A stretch of DNA of 17,683 bases from Gp6-AA40 sp050742535 (GTDB taxonomy: Bacteria; Acidobacteriota; Vicinamibacteria; Vicinamibacterales; UBA2999), in assembly GCA_050742535.1 (NCBI GenBank), contig JBOGIQ010000099.1:1-17683 (forward strand). The letters are read 5' to 3'. The position numbers were made by a program, and so were the translations under genes. Below, piece after piece: positions 7,162-14,279 of the stretch; position 1 is the first letter of the stretch, and every line of letters begins with the position of its first letter. Below the pieces are notes generated by a model. The model saw only the letters and a program-made list of their open reading frames with translations, did no database searches and was not told the origin of the DNA.

Positions 7162-7824
7162 CTAACGGCTTCGGCCCGGAGCGCGGCGGCTGGTTGAGCT
7201 CTTCCGCCCGCGCGCGGAGCCGCGGTTCGATGAGCCGCGCGATGATCGTTCGTCAGCCATAGCCATCGACGCGCCACGTCGCGCCCGCGGCCTTCCCTCC
7301 TCGTCCTCCATTTCGTCCTCGTCCTCGCCGCTACTCATGAGCGCTTCGCGATTCACATCGGATTTCGCGATGGTGTTGAGCTTCTCGTCGGCCGCCTTCT
7401 CCTCGTCGAGGGTCGCGCCGAGCAGCTCCTGTGCCCGCTCGTGGCCCATCAGTTCGGCGAAGTAGGCAAGCGTGCCGTACGACGCAATTTCATAGTGTTC
7501 GACTTTCTGACAGCCGGCAATCAATGCGGCGTCGAGAACCGGACCTTCCTCGAGCTCTTCCATCGCGGTGTTGCCTTCCTCGAGGATGCCCATGATCCCG
7601 TCGCACTTCTTGCCGCGCGGCGTCTCGCCGATTGACTTGAAGACCTGTTCGAGCCGGGTCGCCTGCTTCTCGGTCTGGCGAAGATGCTCGGTAAGCGCGG
7701 ACCGGAGTTCGTCCGACTGGGCGTGTTTGGCGATCTTCGGCAGCGCCTTGATGATTCGCTTCTCCGCGTCGTACATGTCGCGAAGTTCTTCAACGAACAG
7801 CTCGTGCAGCGTCTGTGCGGCCAT
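7162..7824 (-). CDS. DUF892 (YciE/YciF-type) ferritin-like protein with a disordered tail
   Basis: A 220-residue protein from ATG 7824, with AAGGAG 6 bases upstream. Residues 1-160 match the DUF892 four-helix bundle: an opening helix ELFVEELRDMYDAEKRIIKA, then LRQTEKQATRLEQVF, then KVEHYEIASYGTLAYFAELM and LLGATLDEEKAADEKLN. Glu and His residues in these helices (EKR, E-K-Q, E-H-Y-E, D-E-E-K) are the expected di-iron ligands. The family is linked to stress and oxidative protection in E. coli, with no firmly proven enzymatic activity. DUF892 proteins are usually about 165 residues. The extra 55 here comprise an acidic run (EDEDEMEDEEG) followed by an Arg/Ser/Gly-rich basic tail, probably disordered and possibly nucleic-acid-binding, as in some Dps proteins (inference). 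The gene is transcribed alone, divergent from the second receptor. Confidence 0.93.
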   Translation of the reverse strand: MAAQTLHELFVEELRDMYDAEKRIIKALPKIAKHAQSDELRSALTEHLRQTEKQATRLEQVFKSIGETPRGKKCDGIMGILEEGNTAMEELEEGPVLDAALIAGCQKVEHYEIASYGTLAYFAELMGHERAQELLGATLDEEKAADEKLNTIAKSDVNREALMSSGEDEDEMEDEEGRPRARRGASMAMADERSSRGSSNRGSARGRKSSTSRRAPGRSR

Positions 7825-7948
7825 CTGTGTCTCCTTAACGGCTTACGGCTCTGTCGTGTGACAAGACTCGTCATTCGGAAGTCGCAACTCCCGTGCCGCC
7901 GACGAGTTAAGTAGGCCCTTCCGCCACGATGCGATAGGATCCGGAATC

Positions 7949-8083
7949 GTGCTCGCCGTGCTCCGTCGTCGTCTGGTGATCACTACGTGGGTGATCGTCA
8001 GCACGCAGGACCAAGACAGATGGTCACCGCCAACGACGGCGCGTTCGTGTTTGGCGGCCTTCGTCCGGACGACTACGTCCTGA
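7949..8083 (+). other. Orphan signal-peptide-like frame upstream of the second receptor
   Basis: GTG 7949 begins a 44-codon frame reading VLAVLRRRLVITTWVIVSTQ and ending at TGA 8081-8083. Three Arg followed by a hydrophobic run is the composition of an export signal, which the receptor in the next frame lacks. It therefore looks like the displaced N-terminus of the receptor. Confidence 0.4.
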
Positions 8084-10242
8084 CTGCCGTGATCGACGGA
8101 TTTGCGCCTCGCGAACTCCGGCTCTCCGTCAAACCGCGCGACGCACAGTCGATCAGGCTCGGGCTGGATATCGGGCGGGTCGCGGCGGCGATCGACGTCG
8201 TGGCTTCCGCGGCGCTGCCGAGCACGCACTCGCCGAGCTCGACGATGCTCCGGGCTGAACAGATTGCTGATATGCCGATTGCGCAACGGACGAGCCTTCC
8301 GGATGCGATCGCCGGCGCCGCTCCGGGAGTCGTCCGCGGCCACGATGATTTCGTGCACATCCGCGGTCACGAAGTCGCGCTGAACCCGTCGATCGACGGC
8401 GTGCAGTTCTGGGAGAACGCCCACTCAGTGTTCTCGCCCGGGCTCGGTGTGGACTACATCGACTCCATCAATTGCATGACCGGCGGCTTTTCCGCCGAAT
8501 ACGGCAACCGCTTCGGCGGTGTGCTCGACGTGGTGACGAAATCCGGATTGACGATGCGGAACCGGGGTTCTCTGACGCTGGGTACCGGCACTGCCGGGCG
8601 GCACAACGCCGGCGTAGAGTTCGGCGGCTCGCAACGAAGGGCGGGGTATTACCTGAATGTGAGCGGTTTCGCCTCGGATCGTTTCCTCAGCCCGCCGTCG
8701 CCGCGTTCCATTCACAACACCGGCCGCGGCCTTCGCCGTTTCGGGCGGATCGATTTGAACGCCGGTGGCCGCCACCGGCTGGCGTTTATCGTCAGCGGCG
8801 ACGGCGTGAACTTCGAGCTGCCGATGGAGGAACGCGACGAGCTACTCCGCCCGGACTTCAGGAATCTCCAGCGCGCGCGGTCGCAGAGCGCGATCCTGTC
8901 GTGGCAGCATGCGCTCTCGGCCGAGACGGCGATGCAGACCGCGTTCTATCAGCGCTGGTCTACCGTCCGTCAGTTCCCCGAAACGACGGATCGATTCGGC
9001 GCACAGACCGACGCCGAGCGGACGCTCAATACATTCGGCCTCAAGAGCGACGTCACGCGCGTCGCCGGCCGCCATACGGTCAAAGCGGGCGCCGACGTCG
9101 TGATGCTGCGGCCGCGCGAGGATCTGTTTTATCTGAGTCAGCCCTGGATCGATTTCACGCATCTGGCGGAGGTCAACGAAAGCCACGTGCACTTTCGCGC
9201 GCCGAGCGCCGGTGCGGGAGTTCCTCGCCCGGTGATTTTCGCGGCGGCACGGTCGGGCGGCCAGGCCAGCGTCTTCGTTCAGGACAAACTGGAGGTCACG
9301 CCGGCGTTCACCGTAGACGTGGGTGTGCGGTTCGACCGGTACACACTGGCGATCTCTGAATCCCACTTCAGTCCCCGGGTGAACGCAGCCTGGCGGCTGC
9401 CCTCGGGAACGGTGCTGTTCGGGTCGTACAACCATTTCTTCGTGCCGCCGCCCATTGAAAACGTGCTGGCTGGCAGTGCGGGGCTGACCCGCCTGGTCTC
9501 TGAAATCGGGCGGCCGCTGCCGCCGGTGGGCGCGCTCACTGAGGATCAATTCGAAGCGGGCGTTACGCATCCAATCCCGGCGATCGGCTCGGTCGGCGTC
9601 ACTGGCTACTACCGTTCCAGCGACGATCCTCCGCACACATCGTTGTTTCCCGACTCCCGCTTCTACACCTACGCCAGCTTCGACCAGGGGAAGGCCTACG
9701 GCACGGAAGTGAAGCTGAACGTGCCCGGGTTGGCGAACATCGGTTTGTCCGGCACCGTGAACTATGCGTTCGGCCGCGTGTGGTTCTACAACCCGATCGT
9801 GGCGGGCTTCACGACCGAGGCCGCGCACCTCACGGAAGCGGACAGGTTCCTCGCTCCGATGGACCAGACGCACACGCTCACGTCGGGGTTGACCTACCGG
9901 CACAGTCGATCGCGAGTCTGGGCCGGGCTTACCCTGGAATATGGCAGCGGGACCCCTGGTGGTCACGGCGGCGGCGACCACGAGCACGCGGACGGCGAAT
10001 CGCACGAGCACGCGTCAGGTGCTGGCCTTTGTGCCGCGCGTTGTGCCTCGCGCTTTACGCAAAACCTGTCGCTCGGCTGGACTCCGGCTTCGCCCGCAGC
10101 AGGCCGTGTCCGTCTGGCGATTCAATTCAATGTCGAGAACGTCTCGAACCAGATGTACCTGTTGTCGAAAGAGAGCACGATGGTGCAGGGCCAGTATTCG
10201 AGTCCACGGCTCGTCTCGGGCTCGGTGCGCCTGCAGTTTTGA
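7987..10242 (+). CDS. TonB-dependent receptor, His-rich, N-terminally truncated
   Basis: The frame is open from GTG 7987 for 751 residues. It begins in the middle of a carboxypeptidase-regulatory-like domain (PRQMVTANDGAFVFGGLRPD), so the first strands of that domain and the signal peptide are missing from this frame. A signal-like peptide lies in another frame from 7949. The plug is at about 85-185 (AEQIADMPIAQRTSLPDAIA ... GNRFGGVLDVVTKSG), and the barrel follows, closing with LVSGSVRLQF, an expected terminal Phe. Residues 657-678 contain five His plus Asp/Glu (GGHGGGDHEHADGESHEHAS), followed by a C-x3-C pair at 682/686. Comparable His-rich loops occur in zinc and copper receptors such as ZnuD, so a metal ligand is proposed as inference. 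Downstream on the same strand are a small winged-helix-like gene and DUF1326. Without repair of the 5' end the product could not be exported. Confidence 0.85.
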   Translation: MGDRQHAGPRQMVTANDGAFVFGGLRPDDYVLTAVIDGFAPRELRLSVKPRDAQSIRLGLDIGRVAAAIDVVASAALPSTHSPSSTMLRAEQIADMPIAQRTSLPDAIAGAAPGVVRGHDDFVHIRGHEVALNPSIDGVQFWENAHSVFSPGLGVDYIDSINCMTGGFSAEYGNRFGGVLDVVTKSGLTMRNRGSLTLGTGTAGRHNAGVEFGGSQRRAGYYLNVSGFASDRFLSPPSPRSIHNTGRGLRRFGRIDLNAGGRHRLAFIVSGDGVNFELPMEERDELLRPDFRNLQRARSQSAILSWQHALSAETAMQTAFYQRWSTVRQFPETTDRFGAQTDAERTLNTFGLKSDVTRVAGRHTVKAGADVVMLRPREDLFYLSQPWIDFTHLAEVNESHVHFRAPSAGAGVPRPVIFAAARSGGQASVFVQDKLEVTPAFTVDVGVRFDRYTLAISESHFSPRVNAAWRLPSGTVLFGSYNHFFVPPPIENVLAGSAGLTRLVSEIGRPLPPVGALTEDQFEAGVTHPIPAIGSVGVTGYYRSSDDPPHTSLFPDSRFYTYASFDQGKAYGTEVKLNVPGLANIGLSGTVNYAFGRVWFYNPIVAGFTTEAAHLTEADRFLAPMDQTHTLTSGLTYRHSRSRVWAGLTLEYGSGTPGGHGGGDHEHADGESHEHASGAGLCAARCASRFTQNLSLGWTPASPAAGRVRLAIQFNVENVSNQMYLLSKESTMVQGQYSSPRLVSGSVRLQF

Positions 10243-10325
10243 CCTTTGCCTTTTGACTTAGCCTCGTTACATTCCGGTGAGATGGCCTAAACGCGGCCGT
10301 CATCCGCGGCGCGTATCGTCGCGGT

Positions 10326-10595
10326 ATGCAGAACGTCCCTCAGGATCTACCGATCGCTCGAACGGGGATGGAACACATTCTGCGACGCATTCAGGGTGAG
10401 TTCCGTGAGATGCCCGGACTGCGTTTGACGTGCCGCCAGGCGCAGCGGCTCTGGAACCTCGATCAGCTGGTGTGCGAGTCGCTGCTCGCTGCGCTGGTCG
10501 ATGTGCGGTTTCTCGTCGAATGCGATGGCGTCTTCCTGCAGAGGACCGACGCCGTTGCCAGCGGGGTGCTGCGCAACGCCGAGCGCTTCAGCTAG
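10326..10595 (+). CDS. Small winged-helix-like hypothetical protein (89 aa)
   Basis: ATG 10326, 89 residues, cytosolic, two Cys in the middle. The pattern MEHILRRIQGEFREMPGLRL, then TCRQAQRLWNLDQLVCESLL, then AALVDVRFLVECDGVFLQRT reads as helix, helix-turn-helix and a two-strand wing, which is the outline of a compact winged-helix domain. I recall similar short proteins in soil bacteria with the phrase MPGLxLTxxQAxRLWxLD, but have no name for them. It lies 83 bp after the receptor and 58 bp before DUF1326, on the same strand, so a local regulator of these genes is a fair inference. There is no effector domain. A toxin-antitoxin partner is not evident. Confidence 0.6.
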   Translation: MQNVPQDLPIARTGMEHILRRIQGEFREMPGLRLTCRQAQRLWNLDQLVCESLLAALVDVRFLVECDGVFLQRTDAVASGVLRNAERFS

Positions 10596-10653
10596 CGCGG
10601 ATCCGCCCCACGAAATCCACAACGATATAATCGGCCTCTCTCAGGAGGCGCTC

Positions 10654-11289
10654 ATGGCCGCGACCACCCAGTGGTACATGAAAGGGAAGGGCTACGAATT
10701 CTGCAACTGCACGTTCGGGTGCGGGTGCAATTTTGCCGGCGTTCCGAGCTCGAAGGACGGGAGCTGCCGCGCGCTGGTTGGCTGCCACATTCTCGAAGGC
10801 AAAGCGGGCGACGTCGATTTAGCCGGCGTCAAGTGCGCCGCCGTTGTCCACTGGCCGAAAGCGATCCACGAGGGGAACGGCAAGGCCGCATTCGTGGTGG
10901 ACCCTGCGACCACCGACACGCAGATCGAGATGCTGGCGCAGATCTTTACCGGCAAGCTGGGCGGGCTGCCCTGGGAGCTGCTCGGCCCGACGTTCGACGT
11001 CGTCGGCCTCGAGAAGGCAAAGATCGCCATCACCGGCGAAGGACGCCGCAGCACGTTCTCCATGGAGGGCATCGGCGAAGGCCGCGGCCAGGCGTTCATC
11101 AACCCGGTGACGGGTGACGAGCATCTTGCCAACCTCGATCTGCCCGATGGATTCATCTGGAAGAAAGGCGAGTGCGGCCAGGGGACGTTCACGGCGAAGG
11201 CGGGCGGCATCTCGCTCGATTTCGACAAGACGAACTGGATTTACTACGAGTTCGACTGGTCGAACATGGGCGCCGCCGCGGCGGCGTGA
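10654..11289 (+). CDS. DUF1326 domain protein, Cys-rich
   Basis: A 211-residue protein. ATG 10654 is preceded by AGGAGG (10643-10648), which fixes the start. Residues 14-27 contain C17-N-C19-T-F-G-C23-G-C25-N-F, the hallmark cluster of DUF1326 (usually CNCxxxCPCNF), and two further Cys at 38 and 44 are followed by H45. The rest follows the family closely: the GDVDLAGV and AAVVHWPKAIHEGNGKAAFV segments, an IFTGKLGGLPWELL helix, then a beta-rich half with ISLDFDKTNWIYYEFDW near the C-terminus. There is no signal peptide. The Cys cluster suggests metal or iron-sulfur binding, but the family has no assigned reaction. Many DUF1326 genes sit next to DUF2182 membrane proteins; none is present here. 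The stop codon abuts the first hairpin repeat. Confidence 0.9.
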   Translation: MAATTQWYMKGKGYEFCNCTFGCGCNFAGVPSSKDGSCRALVGCHILEGKAGDVDLAGVKCAAVVHWPKAIHEGNGKAAFVVDPATTDTQIEMLAQIFTGKLGGLPWELLGPTFDVVGLEKAKIAITGEGRRSTFSMEGIGEGRGQAFINPVTGDEHLANLDLPDGFIWKKGECGQGTFTAKAGGISLDFDKTNWIYYEFDWSNMGAAAAA

Positions 11290-11293
11290 TGTC

Positions 11294-11323
11294 GTCGTCG
11301 TAGTGTCCGCCTTCAGGCGGACC
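11294..11323. repeat. Hairpin repeat, copy 1
   Basis: A 30-bp unit starting GTCGTCGTAG and containing GTCCGCCTTCAGGCGGAC, a 7-bp perfect stem with TTCA loop. It begins 4 bases after the DUF1326 stop codon. The second copy is identical and lies 34 bp downstream. Confidence 0.85.
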
Positions 11324-11327
11324 GTCT

Positions 11328-11357
11328 GTCGTCGTAGTGTCCGCCTTCAGGCGGACC
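11328..11357. repeat. Hairpin repeat, copy 2
   Basis: Identical to copy 1 over all 30 bp. On the minus strand its loop contains the histidine kinase stop codon (TGA, plus-strand TCA 11347-11349), so the final codons of the kinase lie within the repeat. It could also act as a bidirectional terminator between the convergent genes. Confidence 0.85.
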
Positions 11358-13098
11358 CTTCCGGAAGCGTCACCGTAAACACGGCGCCGCCCTCCGGCCG
11401 GTTGGCCGCGACGACCGTGCCGCCGTGGAGCTCGATGAGGTGTTTCACGATCGCCAGCCCGAGGCCGGTCCCCGGACGCGAACGCGACTTATCGACCCGG
11501 TAAAAGCGCTCGAAGACCCGCGTCAAATCGCCCGCCGGAAGTCCGGGGCCCGAGTCGATCACCTCGATCCGGCAGGAGCCGTCGGCACGGTGTGCCCGCA
11601 GCCGGATTTCGGTGTCATCGGGCGAGTAGTTCACCGCATTCTCGGCGAGGTTGCGTATCACGTCGTGCAGCTTGGCTGGATCCGCCGGCACGCGGCACTC
11701 GGCAGGCACATCAACGACCACACGCTGCCGCTTGGTTTCGATGGACGGGGCAAGGTCGGCGAGCACCGCCTGGAAGATCTGGCGCACGTCGCAGGACACT
11801 CGTTCCAGCACCTCCTGCCGCGCGTCCAGCCGCGCCAGCCGCAGCAGATCCGACACCAGCCGTTCCATCCGCGTCGTCTGCCGCCAGATGATGTCGATGA
11901 AGCGTTCGGCGTTCTCCGTGTCGGACGGGTCGTCGCGCAGCGCTTCGAGGTAACCGCGAATCGCGGTCAGCGGCGTCCGCAGCTCATGGGAGACGTTGGC
12001 GACGAAATCGCGGCGGATCTGGTCCGTGCGGCGCAAATCGGTCACGTCGTGCAGGACCAGCACCGCGCCGCCGCCGCCGCCTGCGGCAACGGGAGCCGCG
12101 CGGGCGACGAACATCCGGCCGGGGTCCCGTGTCAGCGAGATCTCGCGCGCCTCCACGTCCTCGCCGCCGAGCGCGGTGGTCAGCTGGGCCGAGATATCCG
12201 GATGGCGGATGACCTCGAGGTAATGCCGTCCGAGGGCGGTTCCATCGACGCGCAGCATCTGCTGCGCGGCGCGGTTGGCGAGCTGCAGACGTCCATCGCC
12301 GCTCACGACGAGCACGCCCTCGACCATGCCCGTGAGGATGGCGTCGCTGCGGGCGCGATCGCGCGACAGCTCGTCGACGCGCCGCCCCAGCTCCTGAATC
12401 GAGGAGTCCAGCACGCGCGCCACCGTGCCCAGCTCGTCGTTGCCGTAATCGATGCTCGCTCGGGGCGATTCACCTGCCGTATAGCGATTGGCGACGGCGG
12501 CGATTTCGCGGACCCGGCGCCCAAGCGGTGCCGAAAATGCCCAGGCAATGGCGAGCGCTATCGGTATGGTCAGCGCAAGGGCGACGAGCGTCAGGTTTCG
12601 AATGGCCGCGAGTTGGGCATCGATCTCCGTGAGCGGGAGCGCGAGGCGCACGTAGCGCACGACCGGATGGCGCGCACGCGTCGCGACGTAGAGCATGTCG
12701 GTGCCGACGGTGTCGCTGAACCGCTGGAAGACGCCGAGCCCGGTTTCGCGCGCGCCGACTATTTCCGGGCGCGATCCATGGTTGTCGAGCGTGCGAAGCT
12801 GCTCCGGCGTTTGCGACGAATCGCCGACGACCCGCCCGTCTTCGGCGACGAGTGTGACCCGGCTGACGCTGTTGCGCCCGAGGCGGTCGGCCTCATCGTC
12901 CAGTGCCCCCTCGTCCAGCGATGTGGCGGACGCAATCAGCTGCGCGATCAGGCGTGCTTCGTCGGTGAGGCGCTGGGTGATCGCGGCACGCTGCCGATCG
13001 CGGACCTGCCAGGACAGCAGCAGGGCAGCGACGATCAGCGAGACGCCGGCGGCGCCGACGGCGGCAACGAACACTTTCGTGCGGAAGCTCGTGCGCAC
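11347..13098 (-). CDS. phoR: Sensor histidine kinase, PhoR-like
   Basis: 583 residues from GTG 13098, which lies 11 bases after the response-regulator stop and leaves a short basic N-terminus before the first membrane helix. A TTG at 13137 is an alternative with an overlap. Domains: TM1 at about 9-29, a periplasmic sensor of about 135 residues, TM2 at about 168-188, HAMP at about 189-240, a PAS domain at about 250-345 (MVEGVLVVSGDGRLQLANRA), HisKA with phospho-acceptor His371 (NVSHELRTPLTAIRGYL), and HATPase with N box NLAENAVNYSP near 483, G1 DSGPGLP and G2 GTGLGLA. The architecture and the partner's order match PhoR of the phosphate system, but no pst genes are present and the symbol is tentative. 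The sensed signal is unknown. The final codons lie in hairpin repeat copy 2. Confidence 0.93.
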   Translation of the reverse strand: MRTSFRTKVFVAAVGAAGVSLIVAALLLSWQVRDRQRAAITQRLTDEARLIAQLIASATSLDEGALDDEADRLGRNSVSRVTLVAEDGRVVGDSSQTPEQLRTLDNHGSRPEIVGARETGLGVFQRFSDTVGTDMLYVATRARHPVVRYVRLALPLTEIDAQLAAIRNLTLVALALTIPIALAIAWAFSAPLGRRVREIAAVANRYTAGESPRASIDYGNDELGTVARVLDSSIQELGRRVDELSRDRARSDAILTGMVEGVLVVSGDGRLQLANRAAQQMLRVDGTALGRHYLEVIRHPDISAQLTTALGGEDVEAREISLTRDPGRMFVARAAPVAAGGGGGAVLVLHDVTDLRRTDQIRRDFVANVSHELRTPLTAIRGYLEALRDDPSDTENAERFIDIIWRQTTRMERLVSDLLRLARLDARQEVLERVSCDVRQIFQAVLADLAPSIETKRQRVVVDVPAECRVPADPAKLHDVIRNLAENAVNYSPDDTEIRLRAHRADGSCRIEVIDSGPGLPAGDLTRVFERFYRVDKSRSRPGTGLGLAIVKHLIELHGGTVVAANRPEGGAVFTVTLPEGSA

Positions 13099-13108
13099 GT
13101 TCGTCCGG

Positions 13109-13804
13109 TCAGGCCTCCGCCTCGGCCCCGTCCGCAACCAGCTTGTAGCCGAACTGCTTGACCGTCACCAGTCGATCCACGAGCACCGGCAACTTCTCGC
13201 GCAGTCGGCGGACGTGGACGTCGACGGTGCGCGTGCCGCCGGTGTAGCGGTAGCCCCACACGTCGCCGAGCAGCAGATCCCGCGACAGGACGCGGCCGCG
13301 GTGCTGCAGGAAGTAGCGCAGGAGCATGAATTCCTTGGCCGTCAGCTTCACCTCTTTGCCCTCGTCGGTGATCGTGTGGGTCGAGAGATCGACGTTGAGG
13401 GGGCCGAGGGTCAGGAGGGTTTCTTCGGGTTCGGAACGGCGGGTCCGCCGGACGAGCGCCCGGATGCGCGCCAACAGCTCGTTCGGGCTGAACGGTTTGG
13501 AGATGTAGTCGTCGGCGCCGATCTCCAGGCCCATGATGCGGTCGGTCTCTTCCGCGCGCGCCGTGACCATGATGATGGGCAGCATGGCGGTCGTCCGATC
13601 GGCGCGGAGCAGGCGACAGACTTCGAGGCCGCTGATCCCCGGCAGCATGACGTCGAGGATGGCGACATCCACCGGCTGTGTGCGCGCATGAGCCAGGGCG
13701 TCGTCGCCGGAGGTGGCGACGTGCGGGTGCCAGCCGGCCTTCTGGATGTAGTGGGCGATCAGGCTCGCGATATCGCGATCGTCTTCGGCAACGAGAATCT
13801 GCAC
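13109..13804 (-). CDS. phoB: OmpR/PhoB-family response regulator
   Basis: 231 residues from GTG 13804, which places the first beta strand (QILVAEDD) at the N-terminus, as is usual. A GTG at 13867 would add 21 residues unlike the family. The receiver has the acidic pocket E7-D8-D9, phosphorylation site Asp51 (AILDVMLPG), Thr81 and Lys103 (SKPF). The C-terminal winged helix (KLTAKEFMLLRYFLQHRGRV, YTGGTRTVDVHVRRLREKL) is OmpR/PhoB type. The protein binds DNA as a dimer and controls transcription after phosphorylation by the downstream kinase, whose gene begins 10 bases after this stop. The name phoB is by family resemblance only. No Pho-box-like direct repeats were recognised in this window. Confidence 0.93.
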   Translation of the reverse strand: MQILVAEDDRDIASLIAHYIQKAGWHPHVATSGDDALAHARTQPVDVAILDVMLPGISGLEVCRLLRADRTTAMLPIIMVTARAEETDRIMGLEIGADDYISKPFSPNELLARIRALVRRTRRSEPEETLLTLGPLNVDLSTHTITDEGKEVKLTAKEFMLLRYFLQHRGRVLSRDLLLGDVWGYRYTGGTRTVDVHVRRLREKLPVLVDRLVTVKQFGYKLVADGAEAEA

Positions 13805-13844
13805 TCGAGGGCTGTGGTTCAGTCTACAGGGATCCCGCCGAGTC

Positions 13845-13874
13845 TTGCGCCTCGTGTAACGCGGCACTTACAAT
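13845..13874 (+). promoter_or_regulatory. Candidate sigma-70-type promoter for tRNA-Lys
   Basis: TTGCGC at 13845-13850 and TACAAT at 13869-13874 are separated by 18 bp. This puts a start site near 13881, about 55 bases before the tRNA. The -10 has one mismatch to TATAAT. The site overlaps the region upstream of the divergent response-regulator gene. Confidence 0.45.
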
Positions 13875-13935
13875 GGAGGTTCGCCTGTCCCGAGCGAGGG
13901 TCGTCAGACGCCCGAGTCGAGGGGCACCACCGAGT

Positions 13936-14011
13936 GGGCCGCTAGCTCAATTGGCAGAGCAGCAGACTCTTAATCTGCGGGTTCTCGGTTCGATTCCGAG
14001 GCGGCTCACCA
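13936..14011 (+). tRNA. tRNA-Lys (CTT)
   Basis: The 76-nt cloverleaf is complete. Acceptor stem GGGCCGC pairs with GCGGCTC (one G-T), the D stem is GCTC/GAGC, the anticodon stem GCAGA/TCTGC carries loop CTCTTAA with anticodon CTT at 13969-13971, and the T arm is CTCGG-TTCGATT-CCGAG. The discriminator is A and the CCA end is encoded. Anticodon CTT reads the lysine codon AAG, in keeping with high GC. Confidence 0.97.
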
Positions 14012-14039
14012 GCCTCCGCTCTGGATCCTCGCGGAGGCT
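14011..14039. repeat. 9-bp inverted repeat at the tRNA 3' end
   Basis: AGCCTCCGC (14011-14019) and GCGGAGGCT (14031-14039) form a perfect 9-bp stem with an 11-base loop, sharing its first base with the last base of the tRNA. No T-run follows, so a terminator role is possible but not shown. Confidence 0.55.
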
Positions 14040-14079
14040 GTCCGCCGTAGCCGTCGGCGCAGCCGACGCGTAGGCGGAC
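14040..14079. repeat. Long imperfect inverted repeat with GTCCGCC...GGCGGAC arms
   Basis: Outer arms GTCCGCC and GGCGGAC (7 bp) and inner arms CGTCGGC and GCCGACG flank a GCA loop, with a small internal mismatch. The outer arms are the same as those of the 11294-11357 hairpin units. The element adjoins the 14011-14039 inverted repeat without a gap. Confidence 0.6.
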
Positions 14080-14279
14080 CCCAACGCTCGCTTCGAGACT
14101 CCGGCTGGCGAGCCAACCAGGCATTCCCGCGGCGCGAAGACTGGCGCGAAGGCGGACATATCTGCAGCGTGGCCAACGCCATCAGATCGCAGAAAGTGCA
14201 ATGACCGGCCCACCAACCCTCGATTGACTTAGCGATCCGAAAACCGGAGGATGGAAGCGCCTTTGCACCGGTCGACGGC

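Noticed and set aside
8842..10011. 389-residue open frame on the minus strand
   Set aside because: It is antisense to the second receptor, whose plug and barrel motifs and C-terminal Phe are convincing.
11294..11357. CRISPR array
   Set aside because: Only two repeats, hairpin-forming, 4-bp separation and no cas genes. This is a REP-type repeat pair.
11425..13161. 578-residue open frame on the plus strand
   Set aside because: It is antisense to the histidine kinase, whose H, N and G boxes are all present on the minus strand.
12695..13945. 416-residue open frame on the plus strand
   Set aside because: It overlaps the kinase and response-regulator genes antisense and runs into the tRNA. It has no recognisable protein pattern.
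13942..14216. Minus-strand frames across the tRNA (containing RNRTENPQIKSLLLCQLS and similar)
   Set aside because: These are translations of the antisense of tRNA-Lys, a well-known false annotation.
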